Shown piece by piece: positions 7,436 through 16,032 of a DNA stretch of 64,000 nt. The number at the start of each line of letters is the position of its first letter. Position 1 is the stretch's first letter. Source of the DNA: Actinomadura harenae (GTDB taxonomy: Bacteria; Actinomycetota; Actinomycetes; Streptosporangiales; Streptosporangiaceae); the NCBI RefSeq assembly GCF_003696215.1, contig NZ_RFFG01000039.1, forward strand, positions 1-64,000, given 5' to 3'. Under the pieces are notes generated by a model. It searched no databases, had not been told where the DNA came from, and saw nothing but the letters and a program-made list of their open reading frames with translations. Position numbers and translations under genes: made by a program.

Positions 7436-9102
7436 TTCAGGTCCGCCTCGTCGGCGCGCCCGACCCACTCGGCGAAGGTCTCGCCCGCGGCCCGCTGCGC
7501 GTCGTAGTTCCGGACGACCCGCTCGACGTAGTCGGTCAGGCCCGCCGACGTCGTCTTCAGCCCGCGCACCTTCTTGCCGAACGACCGGCCGAGCGCGCCG
7601 CCGAGGTGGATCTGGAAGCCCTCCACCTGGTCGCCGTTCTCGTCCACGACCAGCTGGCCCTTGAGGCCGATGTCGGCGACCTGGATCCGCGCGCACGCGT
7701 TCGGGCACCCGTTGACGTTGATCGTGAGCGGCTGCTCGAAGTCCGGGAGCCGCTTCTCCAGCTCGTCGACGAGGTCCATGGCGCGCTGCTTGGTCTCGAC
7801 GATCGCGAGCTTGCAGTACTCGATGCCGGTGCAGGCCATCGTCTGCCGCCGGAACGTGGACGGCCGGACCTGGAGGTCGTGCTCGGCGAGGGCGTCCGCG
7901 AGCGCCTCGGTGTTCTCCTCCGGGACGTCCAGGATGACCATCTTCTGCTCGGCCGTCGTCCGGACCCGCCCGGACCCGTACCGCTCGGCGAGGTCGGCGA
8001 TCACGCCGAGCAGCTCGCCGTTGACACGGCCCACACGCGGCGCGAACCCGACGTAGTAGTCGCCGTCCCGCTGCGGGTGGATCCCGACGTGGTCGCGGCG
8101 GGGGAGCGGGGCGGCGGGCTCGGGGCCGTCCGGGAGCGCGTACCCGAGGTACTCGTCCTGGAGCACCTCGCGGAACCGCTCCGCGCCCCAGTCGGCCATG
8201 AGGAACTTCAGCCGCGCGCGGTGCCGGAGCCGCCGGTAGCCGTAGTCCCGGAAGATCGAGATGACGCCCTTCCAGACCTCGTGCGCCTGCTCCGGCCGGA
8301 CGAACACGCCGAGGCTCCGCGCGAACATCGGGTTCGTGGACAGGCCGCCCCCGACGAACACCTGGTAGCCGGCCTCGCCGTCCGCGTTCACGACGCCGAC
8401 GAACGCCACGTCGTTGATCTCGTGGACGGTGCAGTGCGCCGTGCAGCCCGAGAACGCCGACTTGAACTTGCGCGGCAGGTTGGAGAACTCCTGCGAGCCG
8501 ATGTACCGGTCGTGCACCTCGCGGAGCTGCGGGGTCGCGTCGAGCACCTCGTCCGCCGCGATCCCGGCCAGCGGGCAGCCGATGATCACGCGCGGGGTGT
8601 CGCCGCAGGCCTCGGTGGTGTGCAGGCCGACCGCCTCGAGGGCCTCCCAGATCGCGGGGACGTCCTCGATCCGGATCCAGTGGTACTGGATGTTCTGCCG
8701 GTCGGTGATGTCGGCGGTGCCGCGCGCGTACCGGGTCGCGATGTCGGCGACCGTGCGCAGCTGCGGCCCGTCGAGCCGTCCGCCGTCGATGCGGACGCGC
8801 ATCATGAAGTAGCGGTCGTCGAGCTCCTCGTCGGGCAGCGCCCCGGTCCTGCCGCCGTCGATGCCCGGCTTCCGCTGGGTGTACAGCCCGTACCAGCGGA
8901 AGCGTCCGCGCAGGTCGGCCGGGTCGATGGAGTCGAATCCGGCCTTGGAGTAGATCTCGATGATGCGGTCACGGACGTTCAGCCCGTCGTCGTTCTTCTT
9001 GTTCTCCTCGTTCTTGTTGAGGGGCTCGTGGTAGCCGAGGGCCCACTGGCCCTCACCCCGCTGGCGTCTGGTGGTGGTCGCTGATGGCACGGCAGATGGC
9101 AC
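7432..9102 (-). CDS. sir: Ferredoxin-dependent sulfite (nitrite/sulfite) reductase
   Basis: This 556-residue siroheme/4Fe-4S enzyme reduces sulfite to sulfide by six electrons. The sequence shows YGLYTQRKPGID near the N-terminus, two ferredoxin-like half domains, and the cluster cysteines in CTGIEYCK and NGCPNACAR near residues 420-490. I chose the GTG at 9102, which has AAGGA six bases upstream. It heads the operon sir - small CxxC protein - cysH - chelatase. The Cys-containing leader peptide (9304-9354) lies about 200 bp upstream on the same strand. Neighbours favour sulfite over nitrite as substrate. Confidence 0.92.
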   Translation of the reverse strand: MPSAVPSATTTRRQRGEGQWALGYHEPLNKNEENKKNDDGLNVRDRIIEIYSKAGFDSIDPADLRGRFRWYGLYTQRKPGIDGGRTGALPDEELDDRYFMMRVRIDGGRLDGPQLRTVADIATRYARGTADITDRQNIQYHWIRIEDVPAIWEALEAVGLHTTEACGDTPRVIIGCPLAGIAADEVLDATPQLREVHDRYIGSQEFSNLPRKFKSAFSGCTAHCTVHEINDVAFVGVVNADGEAGYQVFVGGGLSTNPMFARSLGVFVRPEQAHEVWKGVISIFRDYGYRRLRHRARLKFLMADWGAERFREVLQDEYLGYALPDGPEPAAPLPRRDHVGIHPQRDGDYYVGFAPRVGRVNGELLGVIADLAERYGSGRVRTTAEQKMVILDVPEENTEALADALAEHDLQVRPSTFRRQTMACTGIEYCKLAIVETKQRAMDLVDELEKRLPDFEQPLTINVNGCPNACARIQVADIGLKGQLVVDENGDQVEGFQIHLGGALGRSFGKKVRGLKTTSAGLTDYVERVVRNYDAQRAAGETFAEWVGRADEADLK

Positions 9103-9585
9103 GGCGCGTCCTTGGTGAGGCAAGGGGACGCGGACGCACCGGCGGTCATGGTGAACGGCCGGCTCGGCGCTGAGCGCGGGGCGGTCCCGCGCTGCGCGCG
9201 AGGTCGGTTCGGGGTGACGCCGATGCGCCACGCGCCCGCGTTCGGCGGATCGTCTAGTGCGGAGAAGGCACGGATCGACGACGACAGGGGCGTGGTCTGG
9301 GCGTCACCGACAGATGGCGCTGCTGACCCGGTGAAAGTCCACGTGCCGGCGCATCACCAGCAGCGGGTCCACAGCAGACATGCCTGAACTGTGACACGCG
9401 CCGGAGCGGCCTGTCCAGTTCCGTCCGGCATGCGGACGGGTGACATCGTTCATTCCGGATATATGTCGATCAAGGGCCGGATGGCGTCCGGCACCGTCGA
9501 ATCGTGGGCGCGACGCGCCCGGCGGATCACAGAAATGGGTGGGGCGGGGATGTTCCGGGCGGGTGACGCTCTACGGTGGAGGACG
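9103..9585. other. Divergent leader region between sulfite reductase and BrkB-like gene
   Basis: Apart from the minus-strand leader peptide, this 483-bp stretch holds no convincing gene. The plus-strand frame from 9391 could extend the BrkB-like gene N-terminally, but it has no clear ribosome site. Promoters for both directions must lie here. Confidence 0.5.
9304..9354 (-). CDS. Cysteine-containing leader peptide of the sulfite-reductase operon
   Basis: A 16-codon frame reads MRRHVDFHRVSSAICR then TGA, with an alternative GTG one codon earlier (9357). Short actinobacterial leader peptides of this type (Arg/His-rich start, ending in SAIC or similar) sit upstream of sulfur-assimilation genes and are annotated as putative leader peptides. 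The near-terminal cysteine codon suggests ribosome stalling when Cys-tRNA is low. It is encoded about 200 bp upstream of the sulfite reductase start, on the same strand. No ribosome site is convincing and no attenuator stem was resolved by eye. Confidence 0.75.
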   Translation of the reverse strand: MRRHVDFHRVSSAICR

Positions 9586-10827
9586 GTGAGCGGCGGGCGC
9601 CCGGGCAGGGGCGGCACCGCCCCGGACGTGAGCACCACCGGCCCGGACATGAGTACCACCAGCACGGACGTGAGTAGCGAGACGCTGGACGGTGCCGTCG
9701 GGCGTCCGGTGGAATCGGACGAACGTTCGGGTGAACATCCGGGCGGCATGGGCGGATCGTCGGAGGGAACGGGCCAGACAGTGTCCGAATTCGAGTCGGT
9801 GCCGGCGTCCGTTCCGCGCCAGCGCACGGGAAGCGAGACGGCGGGCGTCCCGTCGTCCACGACCTCCACGCCGCCGCCGGCGCGGCGGGCGCGGAGGGTG
9901 CGGCGGGCGGGGGCGGAGTGGCCGGGATCGGCCCTGCGGACGGCCCTGCGCACGGCCTGGGAGCTCGTCCGCGGCACGGTCGTGACCGCGTTCCGGTACC
10001 GGGTGACCGGCCTGGCGGCCGAGGCGGCGTTCTTCGCGCTGCTGTCGCTGCCGCCGCTGGTGATCGGGCTGGTCGGCATGATGGGCCACATGAAGGGCCT
10101 GCTCGGGGCCGAGACCATCGGTGAGATCCGCACCTGGACGATCCACCGCGCCGAGAACGTCCTCACCGGGCCCGCGGTGAAGGGCCTGGTCGTCCCGCTC
10201 ATCGACGACGTGATCCGCGGCGGCCGCCCGGACGTGGTGTCGGTCAGCTTCCTGATCTCGCTGTGGGCCGGGTCCCGCGCCACCAACGTCTACGTGGACA
10301 CCATCACCATCACCTACGGGCTGTCCGGGGTGCGCGGCGTGATCCGGACCCGGCTGCGCGCGTTCTTCCTGTACCTGCTCGGCGTGGTGCTGCTGTCGGT
10401 GGTGATCCCGCTGCTGGTCGCCGGGCCCGCGCTCGCCCGGCAGGCCGTCCCGCGCAGCTCCGGCTTCGTGGAGATCTTCTACTGGCCGGTCGTGACCTCC
10501 GTGTCGGTGGTCTTCCTGGCCCTGCTGTACCACCACAGCATCCCCGTCCGGACGGCGTGGTGGCGCGAGCTGCCGGGCGCGGTCACCGCGCTGATGATCT
10601 GGATCGCCGGCAGCTTCCTGCTCCGCTTCTACCTGGCCGGGTCGCTGCGCGGCATCTCGGTGTACGGGTCGCTGGCGGCGTCCATCGCGGTGCTCGGCTG
10701 GCTGTACGTCGCCGCCCTCGCCGTCCTGCTGGGCGCGGCCCTCAACAGCGAGATCGACCGCCGCTGGCCGAGCGCCGGGACCCTCCAGGCCCGCAACCGC
10801 GCCGCCGACGCGTCCGAGACCCCGTAG
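9586..10827 (+). CDS. YihY/BrkB family inner-membrane protein
   Basis: This membrane protein has an N-terminal Ser/Thr/Pro-rich cytoplasmic tail of about 120 residues followed by a BrkB (formerly ribonuclease BN) domain with six hydrophobic helices. The first helix begins near RYRVTGLAAEAAFFALLSLPPL and the last includes the GSLRGISVYGSLAAS region. The start is uncertain. I use the GTG at 9586, which follows a GGAGG at short spacing, but an in-frame ATG at 9391 would add 65 residues. The family is widespread and its molecular function is unsettled; it is not a ribonuclease. No operon partner is evident. Confidence 0.82.
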   Translation: MSGGRPGRGGTAPDVSTTGPDMSTTSTDVSSETLDGAVGRPVESDERSGEHPGGMGGSSEGTGQTVSEFESVPASVPRQRTGSETAGVPSSTTSTPPPARRARRVRRAGAEWPGSALRTALRTAWELVRGTVVTAFRYRVTGLAAEAAFFALLSLPPLVIGLVGMMGHMKGLLGAETIGEIRTWTIHRAENVLTGPAVKGLVVPLIDDVIRGGRPDVVSVSFLISLWAGSRATNVYVDTITITYGLSGVRGVIRTRLRAFFLYLLGVVLLSVVIPLLVAGPALARQAVPRSSGFVEIFYWPVVTSVSVVFLALLYHHSIPVRTAWWRELPGAVTALMIWIAGSFLLRFYLAGSLRGISVYGSLAASIAVLGWLYVAALAVLLGAALNSEIDRRWPSAGTLQARNRAADASETP

Positions 10828-10946
10828 CCCCCAGGACGGGTGCGGCGGGGCGGGCATGGCGGGGCGGGCGCTCTTTCGGACCGGAGGGTAAAGAAAGCCC
10901 AGCAGTGGGCAGGGAAACCGTCAAGTATGTCGTAACCTCGCCAGGT

Positions 10947-11906
10947 ATGGCCCCCAGTGAGCAGGCCGGGCGGTTGCGCACCGTCACCGGACCCATCGAC
11001 GTCTCCTCCGTCACCGGACCGGTGCTCGCGCACGAGCACCTCCAGCTGGACCTGCGGTGGCCCACGCGCCCCGCCCAGCTGGACTCCGACCCCCGGCGCT
11101 GGCTGGACGAGGAGAAGACCGTCACCGCCGAGCTGGCCGGGATGCGCGCCGACCACGGCGTCGGCCTCGTCGTCGACCTCACCTGCTCGGGCATCGGCCG
11201 GAACGCCGCCGCGCTGTCGCGGATCGCGGCCGGGTCCCGGGTCGCGGTGATCGCCGCCACCGGGGTGTTCGCGGGCCCGTTCCACCCGTCCTTCGTGGAC
11301 GAGTGCGACGAGGGGCGGCTGGCCGAGCGGCTGCTCGCCGAGATCGGCTTCGGCCTGGACGGCACCAGCGCGCTACCCGGCGTGATCGGCGAGGTCGGCA
11401 CCTGGGGCGAGGTCGCCACGGAGACCGAGGAGCGGTGCCTGCGGGCCGCCGCCCGCGCCGCCGAGTACTCCGGCCTGTCGGTCGCCGCGCACGGCCGTCC
11501 CGGCCTGGCGCTGCTGGAGGTCCTGACGTCCGCGGGGCTGGCCCCGTCGCGCGTCGCCGTCACCCGGCAGGACCTCGGCGACGACCCCGCCGCGCACCGC
11601 AAGATCGCCGAGAGCGGCGCGTACGTCTCCTTCAGCCTGCTGCCCGCCGACCCGGACGCGCCCGCCGCGTCCCTGGAGACGCGGATCCGGCCCGTCCTGG
11701 ACCTGCTGGACGCCGGGCACGCCGACCGCGTCATGCTCGGCTCGGGCGTCGTCCGGATGACCCAGGTCACCCGCTACGACGGCCCCGGGTACGGGCACCT
11801 GTTCAGCGAGGTCGTCCCGGCTCTGAGGGCCGCCGGGGCCGACGACGCGACCCTGGACCTGATCCTGCACGCCAACCCCCTCGCCTGGCTCACCGCGTCG
11901 CACTGA
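10947..11906 (+). CDS. Phosphotriesterase-family metal-dependent hydrolase
   Basis: This is a 319-residue amidohydrolase-fold (TIM barrel) protein. The first metal-ligand pair is in VLAHEHLQLDL near residue 31-36. Later ligands are likely in GEVGTWGEV (carboxylate/Lys strand), VAAHGRPG and the C-terminal VMLGSGVVR region, where the usual Asp of the last strand is not obvious. Family members act on lactones, phosphotriesters or related esters. The ATG follows a weak leader. It stands alone between the BrkB-like gene and a phosphoribosyltransferase, so context gives no substrate. Confidence 0.8.
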   Translation: MAPSEQAGRLRTVTGPIDVSSVTGPVLAHEHLQLDLRWPTRPAQLDSDPRRWLDEEKTVTAELAGMRADHGVGLVVDLTCSGIGRNAAALSRIAAGSRVAVIAATGVFAGPFHPSFVDECDEGRLAERLLAEIGFGLDGTSALPGVIGEVGTWGEVATETEERCLRAAARAAEYSGLSVAAHGRPGLALLEVLTSAGLAPSRVAVTRQDLGDDPAAHRKIAESGAYVSFSLLPADPDAPAASLETRIRPVLDLLDAGHADRVMLGSGVVRMTQVTRYDGPGYGHLFSEVVPALRAAGADDATLDLILHANPLAWLTASH

Positions 11907-12014
11907 CACCCCTTCCCCAGGGGTGTTCCGGCTGGTGGGAGGGTGCGCCGCGTCCCGCCGGGGGCTCCCGAACTAAGCTTGAGTCACGCCGTGAGCTTCC
12001 TGGGGGAGGCCGTC

Positions 12015-12674
12015 ATGTCACCCGTGAGGTTGCCGTTCGCGGACCGGCGTCAGGCCGGGCGGATGCTCGCCGAACGGCTCGAGCCGCTGGAGCTGCGGGA
12101 CCCGCTGGTGCTCGCGCTGCCGCGCGGCGGGGTCCCGGTCGGGTACGAGGTCGCGCGGCGGCTCGGCGGGACCCTGGACGTCCTGGTGACGCGCAAGATC
12201 GGGTACCCGCCGCAGCCGGAGCTCGGTGTGGGCGCGATCGCCGAGGGCGGGGAACCGGCCCTGGACGCGGGCCTGCTGGACCGCCTGAGCCTGGACGAGG
12301 GGGACCTCGCCGCCACCGTCGCCGCCGAGCGCGCCGAGCTGGAGCGCCGTGTCCGCGCCTACCGGGGGGACCGTCCGCTGCCGGACCCGGCGGGCCGGAC
12401 GGTCGTCGTGGTCGACGACGGGCTCGCCACGGGCGGGACGGCGCGGGCGGCGCTGGCGGCCCTCCGGCCCCGCAGACCCGAGCGGCTGGTGCTGGCGGTC
12501 CCGGTCGGCGCGGCCTCCACGGTGCGGGACATGGGCGACGACGCGGACGCCGTCGTGGTCCTCGCCGCACCCCGGATCTTCCGCGCAGTGGGCGAGTGGT
12601 ATGTGGATTTCGAACAGGTGGGGGACACCGATGTCGTCCTGTTGCTGGAACGCGCCGGAACCACCCGCTGGTAG
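12015..12674 (+). CDS. Phosphoribosyltransferase-family protein
   Basis: This 219-residue protein carries the PRPP-binding loop TVVVVDDGLATGGTA near residues 130-145, a type I PRTase fold marker, with LALPRGGVPVGYEVA near the N-terminus. Proteins of this layout are usually annotated only as phosphoribosyltransferase domain proteins, and the base is unknown. The ATG at 12015 has GGGGGAGG five bases upstream. It is monocistronic and followed by a strong terminator. Confidence 0.87.
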   Translation: MSPVRLPFADRRQAGRMLAERLEPLELRDPLVLALPRGGVPVGYEVARRLGGTLDVLVTRKIGYPPQPELGVGAIAEGGEPALDAGLLDRLSLDEGDLAATVAAERAELERRVRAYRGDRPLPDPAGRTVVVVDDGLATGGTARAALAALRPRRPERLVLAVPVGAASTVRDMGDDADAVVVLAAPRIFRAVGEWYVDFEQVGDTDVVLLLERAGTTRW

Positions 12675-12798
12675 CGCCGAGTGGATCATGGACATGGCCC
12701 GGCGGTACTAGTCCGAAAATGGTCCTGTGCGTTTTCTGAATTCCCTGCCCGACGCCGTTCCGGTGCGGTATCGGGAATAAATATCCCCGAACACGCCA

Positions 12799-12831
12799 AC
12801 GGCCCCGCCGGAGCGGGGCCGTAACGTTTTT
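12799..12831. terminator. Intrinsic terminator between convergent phosphoribosyltransferase and whiB-type genes
   Basis: A perfect 9-bp stem (12799-12807 with 12814-12822) with a 6-nt loop is followed by aacgttttt. It can serve the plus-strand PRTase gene and perhaps also the convergent WhiB gene. Confidence 0.85.
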
Positions 12832-12896
12832 CAGGTGGCGTGCCGGGGGCTTGCCGTCAGCGACCTTCGTGAGGAAGGGGCAAGGGTTGCGGCTTG

Positions 12897-13193
12897 CTAG
12901 GCGGCGTTGGCGCGGCGCATGCGACGGCGGCGCTCGGAAGCGCGCTCGTCCTCGTTGAGACCGCCCCAGGTGCCGTACTTCTCCGGCCGGGAGACGGCGT
13001 AGTCGAGACACTCGCCGCGGACCGGGCAGCCCATGCAGATCTGCTTGGCCTTACGCTCACGGATCTCGCGTTCGGGCTGACGCTCGCCGTCGGGGCCGAA
13101 GAAGAGCACGAGGTCTTCCCCCCGGCACGCCGCGGCGTCCTGCCAGCCCCACGAGGGACGAGGGAGGTTTGCCTGCCGACGTACCTGAGCCAT
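12897..13193 (-). CDS. WhiB-family iron-sulfur transcription factor
   Basis: This 98-residue Wbl protein has the four cluster cysteines (AACRGED, then CMGCPVRGEC), the TWGGL turn and a basic C-terminus SERRRRMRR for DNA contact. Wbl proteins bind a 4Fe-4S cluster and act with the principal sigma factor in actinobacterial development and stress. The ATG at 13193 follows GGTGGG six bases upstream. I did not assign a Wbl subtype: the insertion GPDGERQPERE between the first two cysteines is longer than in WhiA/WhiB-type paralogues I remember. An inverted repeat lies about 45-75 bp upstream. Confidence 0.93.
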   Translation of the reverse strand: MAQVRRQANLPRPSWGWQDAAACRGEDLVLFFGPDGERQPEREIRERKAKQICMGCPVRGECLDYAVSRPEKYGTWGGLNEDERASERRRRMRRANAA

Positions 13194-13236
13194 GGAACAC
13201 CCACCTTGGTTGATTTTACTGAGCAATTTCGGACAT

Positions 13237-13268
13237 GGACGCTCGACGTGCTTCAGTCGCGAGCGTCC
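13237..13268. promoter_or_regulatory. Inverted repeat upstream of the whiB-type gene
   Basis: GGACGCTCG (13237-13245) and CGAGCGTCC (13260-13268) form perfect 9-bp arms separated by 14 bp. They sit 44-75 bp upstream of the WhiB start, in its leader or promoter. Either an operator or a 5' UTR hairpin fits. Confidence 0.45.
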
Positions 13269-13382
13269 GAAGCGCCGAATGGTCCAACGTCTGGAGTTGC
13301 CGCTCTTGTTCCCCGCCCGGTTGACCGGGTCCGTGGGGACGAGACGACGGGAGACCCTCGAAATAATGGGGCCTCGGTGAGA

Positions 13383-14306
13383 TTACACGAGGGCCGCCTC
13401 GTTGAGAAGGGTGAGGTCGGTAACAAGGTGGGTCTGGAGCTTCTCTTGGCACTCCGGACCGCATCCTCCGGACTCTTCGGCGCGTTCCACGACCACTCGG
13501 TAACGGCGCCCTCCGGCGGACACCACGGCCTCATACGGAGAAGATCCGGAGAGTGTTTCGACGATCACTCCGGACACGTCGAGAACGCCCGTCCGGACCC
13601 GGACGGCGTGCTCGGCGGCCTGGGCCGCCTCGGGCAGTCCGGCGCGTCCGCGGAAGCGGTCGAGGGCCACCCGGCCGTCCAGGTAGGCGGAGACGGCGGC
13701 CTCCGCGTCGTCCGGGCCGAGGGCGCCGTAGTAGAGGCCGTGCGGCAGGCACACGAGGTTCGCCGCGAAGCGGTCGCCGCCGACGTGGGTGGTCTCCCAG
13801 ACCAGGTCGCCGAACCGGGACGCGAGGCGCCGGGCGAGCGGCGCGCCCGTCCGGGCGCAGCAGGCGTTCCGGCGGCCGTGCGTGCAGACGAGGAGCACGG
13901 GCTCGTCCACCGGGTCGCCCCAGCCGGGCGCTGTCCCGGCGGCGACGGACGCGAGGTCGAGGGAGGCGAGCCCGGCGTGGTCGTCCAGCTCGCGCGTCTC
14001 CAGCCACACGTCCGTGCCGTGGGACCAGCCGACGTAGACCCGCAACGGGGGAGTGGGCCTGCGGCCCCGCCCGGCCCGCCGGATGAGCTGCGGCCGGACC
14101 CCGGCCGCCGGCGCGCTCCGGACGGCCTCGGCGAGCGCCGGGGGCCCCGTGACCTGCTCGACACGCTCAGGCCAGGGACCGGGATGCTCGATCAGGAGCC
14201 AGGCCCGCGCCTTGGTCGTCGCGCTCGCCAGACACGACCGCTCCCCGGTGTGACTCCCCGGACAGTGCTCGCAACCACCCTGGCGCGTCACGCGGCCTCC
14301 CGTCAC
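13383..14306 (-). CDS. Sucrase/ferredoxin-like family protein, iron-regulated
   Basis: This 307-residue protein resembles the sucrase/ferredoxin-like (thioredoxin-fold) family. Cysteine pairs occur near the N-terminus (GGCEHCPG) and in the conserved core VCTHGRRNACCARTGAPLA. HVGGDRFAANLVCLPHGLYYG is a family hallmark. Another Cys pair sits near the C-terminus (GGCGPEC). A DtxR/IdeR-type iron box lies 13-31 bp upstream of the start, so transcription should be iron-repressed. That fits a role for such proteins in iron-sulfur or siderophore-iron redox handling. The biochemical reaction is not known. Confidence 0.85.
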   Translation of the reverse strand: MTGGRVTRQGGCEHCPGSHTGERSCLASATTKARAWLLIEHPGPWPERVEQVTGPPALAEAVRSAPAAGVRPQLIRRAGRGRRPTPPLRVYVGWSHGTDVWLETRELDDHAGLASLDLASVAAGTAPGWGDPVDEPVLLVCTHGRRNACCARTGAPLARRLASRFGDLVWETTHVGGDRFAANLVCLPHGLYYGALGPDDAEAAVSAYLDGRVALDRFRGRAGLPEAAQAAEHAVRVRTGVLDVSGVIVETLSGSSPYEAVVSAGGRRYRVVVERAEESGGCGPECQEKLQTHLVTDLTLLNEAALV

Positions 14307-14318
14307 CCTGAGTGCTGA

Positions 14319-14337
14319 TTAGGTTAGGTTAACCTCA
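14319..14337. promoter_or_regulatory. Iron box (DtxR/IdeR/DmdR operator)
   Basis: The 19-mer TTAGGTTAGGTTAACCTCA matches the actinobacterial iron-repressor consensus TTAGGTTAGSCTNACCTAA at most positions. It lies immediately upstream of the sucrase/ferredoxin-like gene, where a repressor would block transcription. Confidence 0.8.
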
Positions 14338-14424
14338 CACTCAGTCGCCGCGCCACGGCAGGTGACCCACGTCATACCCCGCACTCACGTCACCGTGGCC
14401 CCGCCGGTTCGTCAGCCCGTCCTG

Positions 14425-16032
14425 TCAGGCGGCGGGGGCGGTGCCCGTCGCCCCGGGCGGCAGGACGGCCTGGGCAGCGGCGAGGGCGGCGGCCCGGTCG
14501 GCCGGGACCAGCCCGATGCGGGTGCGCCGGTCGAGGAGGTCCGACACGTCGAGCGCGCCCTCGTGGCGGACGGCCCAGGCGAGCTCCGCGCGCAGGACGG
14601 GCAGGCCGGGGACGACCGGTTCCAGGAGCGAGGCGTCCTCACGGGCCAGGGCGGCGAGCAGCGGGGCCTCGGCGCCGTAGCGCTGGACCAGGCGGCGCGG
14701 GCCGTCGAGGCGGGTGAGGACGTCCGGCGCCGCGGCGCCCGCCAGCGGGATCCGGGACGTCCGGGACGGCCCGGCGGTCACGCGTCCCGTGGCGAGGACG
14801 GCGTCGACGGCGTCCTCGGCCATGCGGCGGTAGGTGGTGAGCTTGCCGCCGACGATCGTGACGACGCCGTCCGGCGAGGTCAGGACGGCGTGCCGCCGGG
14901 AGATGTCGGCGGTCGCGCCGTGCGCGTCGTCCAGCAGCGGGCGCAGCCCGGCGAACGCCCCGAGGACGTCGCTCCGGCGGACGGGCAGGTCGAGCGCGGA
15001 GTCCAGGATGTCCAGGAGGAAGCCGATCTCGGCGGGCGTCGGCTCCGGGACGTCCGGGATCGGGCCGTCGGCGGGCTCGTCGGTCAGGCCCACGTAGACA
15101 CGGCCGTCGCCCTGCGGGATCACCAGGACGAACCGGTTCGAGGCGCCCGGGATCGGGATGTGCAGCCCGGCGCCGAGGCCGCCGAGGGACTCGGCGCGGA
15201 CGACCAGGTGCGTCCCGCGCGAGGGGCGCAGCCGGACGCCGTCCACGAGACCGCCCGCCCACACGCCGGTCGCGTTGACCACGGTGCGGGCGCGGACGGT
15301 GAGCTCGCGCCCGGTCAGCTCGTCCCGGACCTGCGCGCCCGAGCCGTCCAGGCGCAGCGCGCGGACGCGGGTGAGGATCCGGGCGCCGTGCGCGGCGGCG
15401 GTGCGGGCGATGGCGGTGACCAGGCGCGCGTCGTCGGCGAGCTGGCCGTCCCAGGACAGGAGGCCGCCGCGCAGCCCGAGCGGGCGCAGCGCGGGCGCGA
15501 GGCGCAGCGTCTCCACCGGCGACAGGCGGCGCGGGCCCGGCAGGAGCGCGCGCGGGGTGCGGGCGCCGAGGCGGAGGGCGTCACCGGCGTGGAAGCCCGT
15601 GCGCACGATCGCGGCCTGCTTGCGGGAGACGAGCGGGGTCAGCGGCATCACGAACGGCGTCACGCGCACGAGGTGCGGCGCGGTGCGCGCCATCAGGACG
15701 CCGCGCTCGACGGCGCTCTCGTGCGCGACGTCCACCTGCCCGGACGCCAGGTAGCGCAGCCCTCCGTGGATGAGCTTGGAGCTCCACCGGGACGTCCCGA
15801 ACGCCAGGTCGTGGGCGTCGATCGCGGCGACGGTGAGCCCGCGCGACGCGGCGTCCAGGGCGACGCCGGCGCCGGTCGCGCCGAGGCCGACGACCAGCAC
15901 GTCGACGACCTCGCCGGGCAGCGCGTCCAGCTCGCGGGCGCGGCGCGCGGCGTTGAGGGACGACCGGACGGGGGCCGGGGCACCGGCGTGGAACGAGGCG
16001 CCGACGGGGAGCGAGGCGCTGACAGGGGTCAT
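14425..16032 (-). CDS. glpD: FAD-dependent glycerol-3-phosphate dehydrogenase
   Basis: This 535-residue protein oxidises sn-glycerol-3-phosphate to dihydroxyacetone phosphate at the membrane. It has an N-terminal dinucleotide fold (VLVVGLGATGAGVALDA, about 40-60), the family motif GTSRWSSKLIHGGLRYL (about 75-95), the substrate region GGKLTTYRRMAEDA and a C-terminal helical DAO_C domain. Its ATGA overlaps the stop of the upstream TetR gene, so the two are co-transcribed and coupled. The divergent genes encode an alkylglycerone-phosphate synthase-like flavoenzyme and a diacylglycerol kinase, both also using glycerol-phosphate-level metabolites. Confidence 0.92.
   Translation of the reverse strand: MTPVSASLPVGASFHAGAPAPVRSSLNAARRARELDALPGEVVDVLVVGLGATGAGVALDAASRGLTVAAIDAHDLAFGTSRWSSKLIHGGLRYLASGQVDVAHESAVERGVLMARTAPHLVRVTPFVMPLTPLVSRKQAAIVRTGFHAGDALRLGARTPRALLPGPRRLSPVETLRLAPALRPLGLRGGLLSWDGQLADDARLVTAIARTAAAHGARILTRVRALRLDGSGAQVRDELTGRELTVRARTVVNATGVWAGGLVDGVRLRPSRGTHLVVRAESLGGLGAGLHIPIPGASNRFVLVIPQGDGRVYVGLTDEPADGPIPDVPEPTPAEIGFLLDILDSALDLPVRRSDVLGAFAGLRPLLDDAHGATADISRRHAVLTSPDGVVTIVGGKLTTYRRMAEDAVDAVLATGRVTAGPSRTSRIPLAGAAAPDVLTRLDGPRRLVQRYGAEAPLLAALAREDASLLEPVVPGLPVLRAELAWAVRHEGALDVSDLLDRRTRIGLVPADRAAALAAAQAVLPPGATGTAPAA

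Noticed and set aside
9304..9390. SAM or cobalamin riboswitch upstream of the sulfite reductase
   Set aside because: No conserved riboswitch core was visible. The leader peptide explains the region better.
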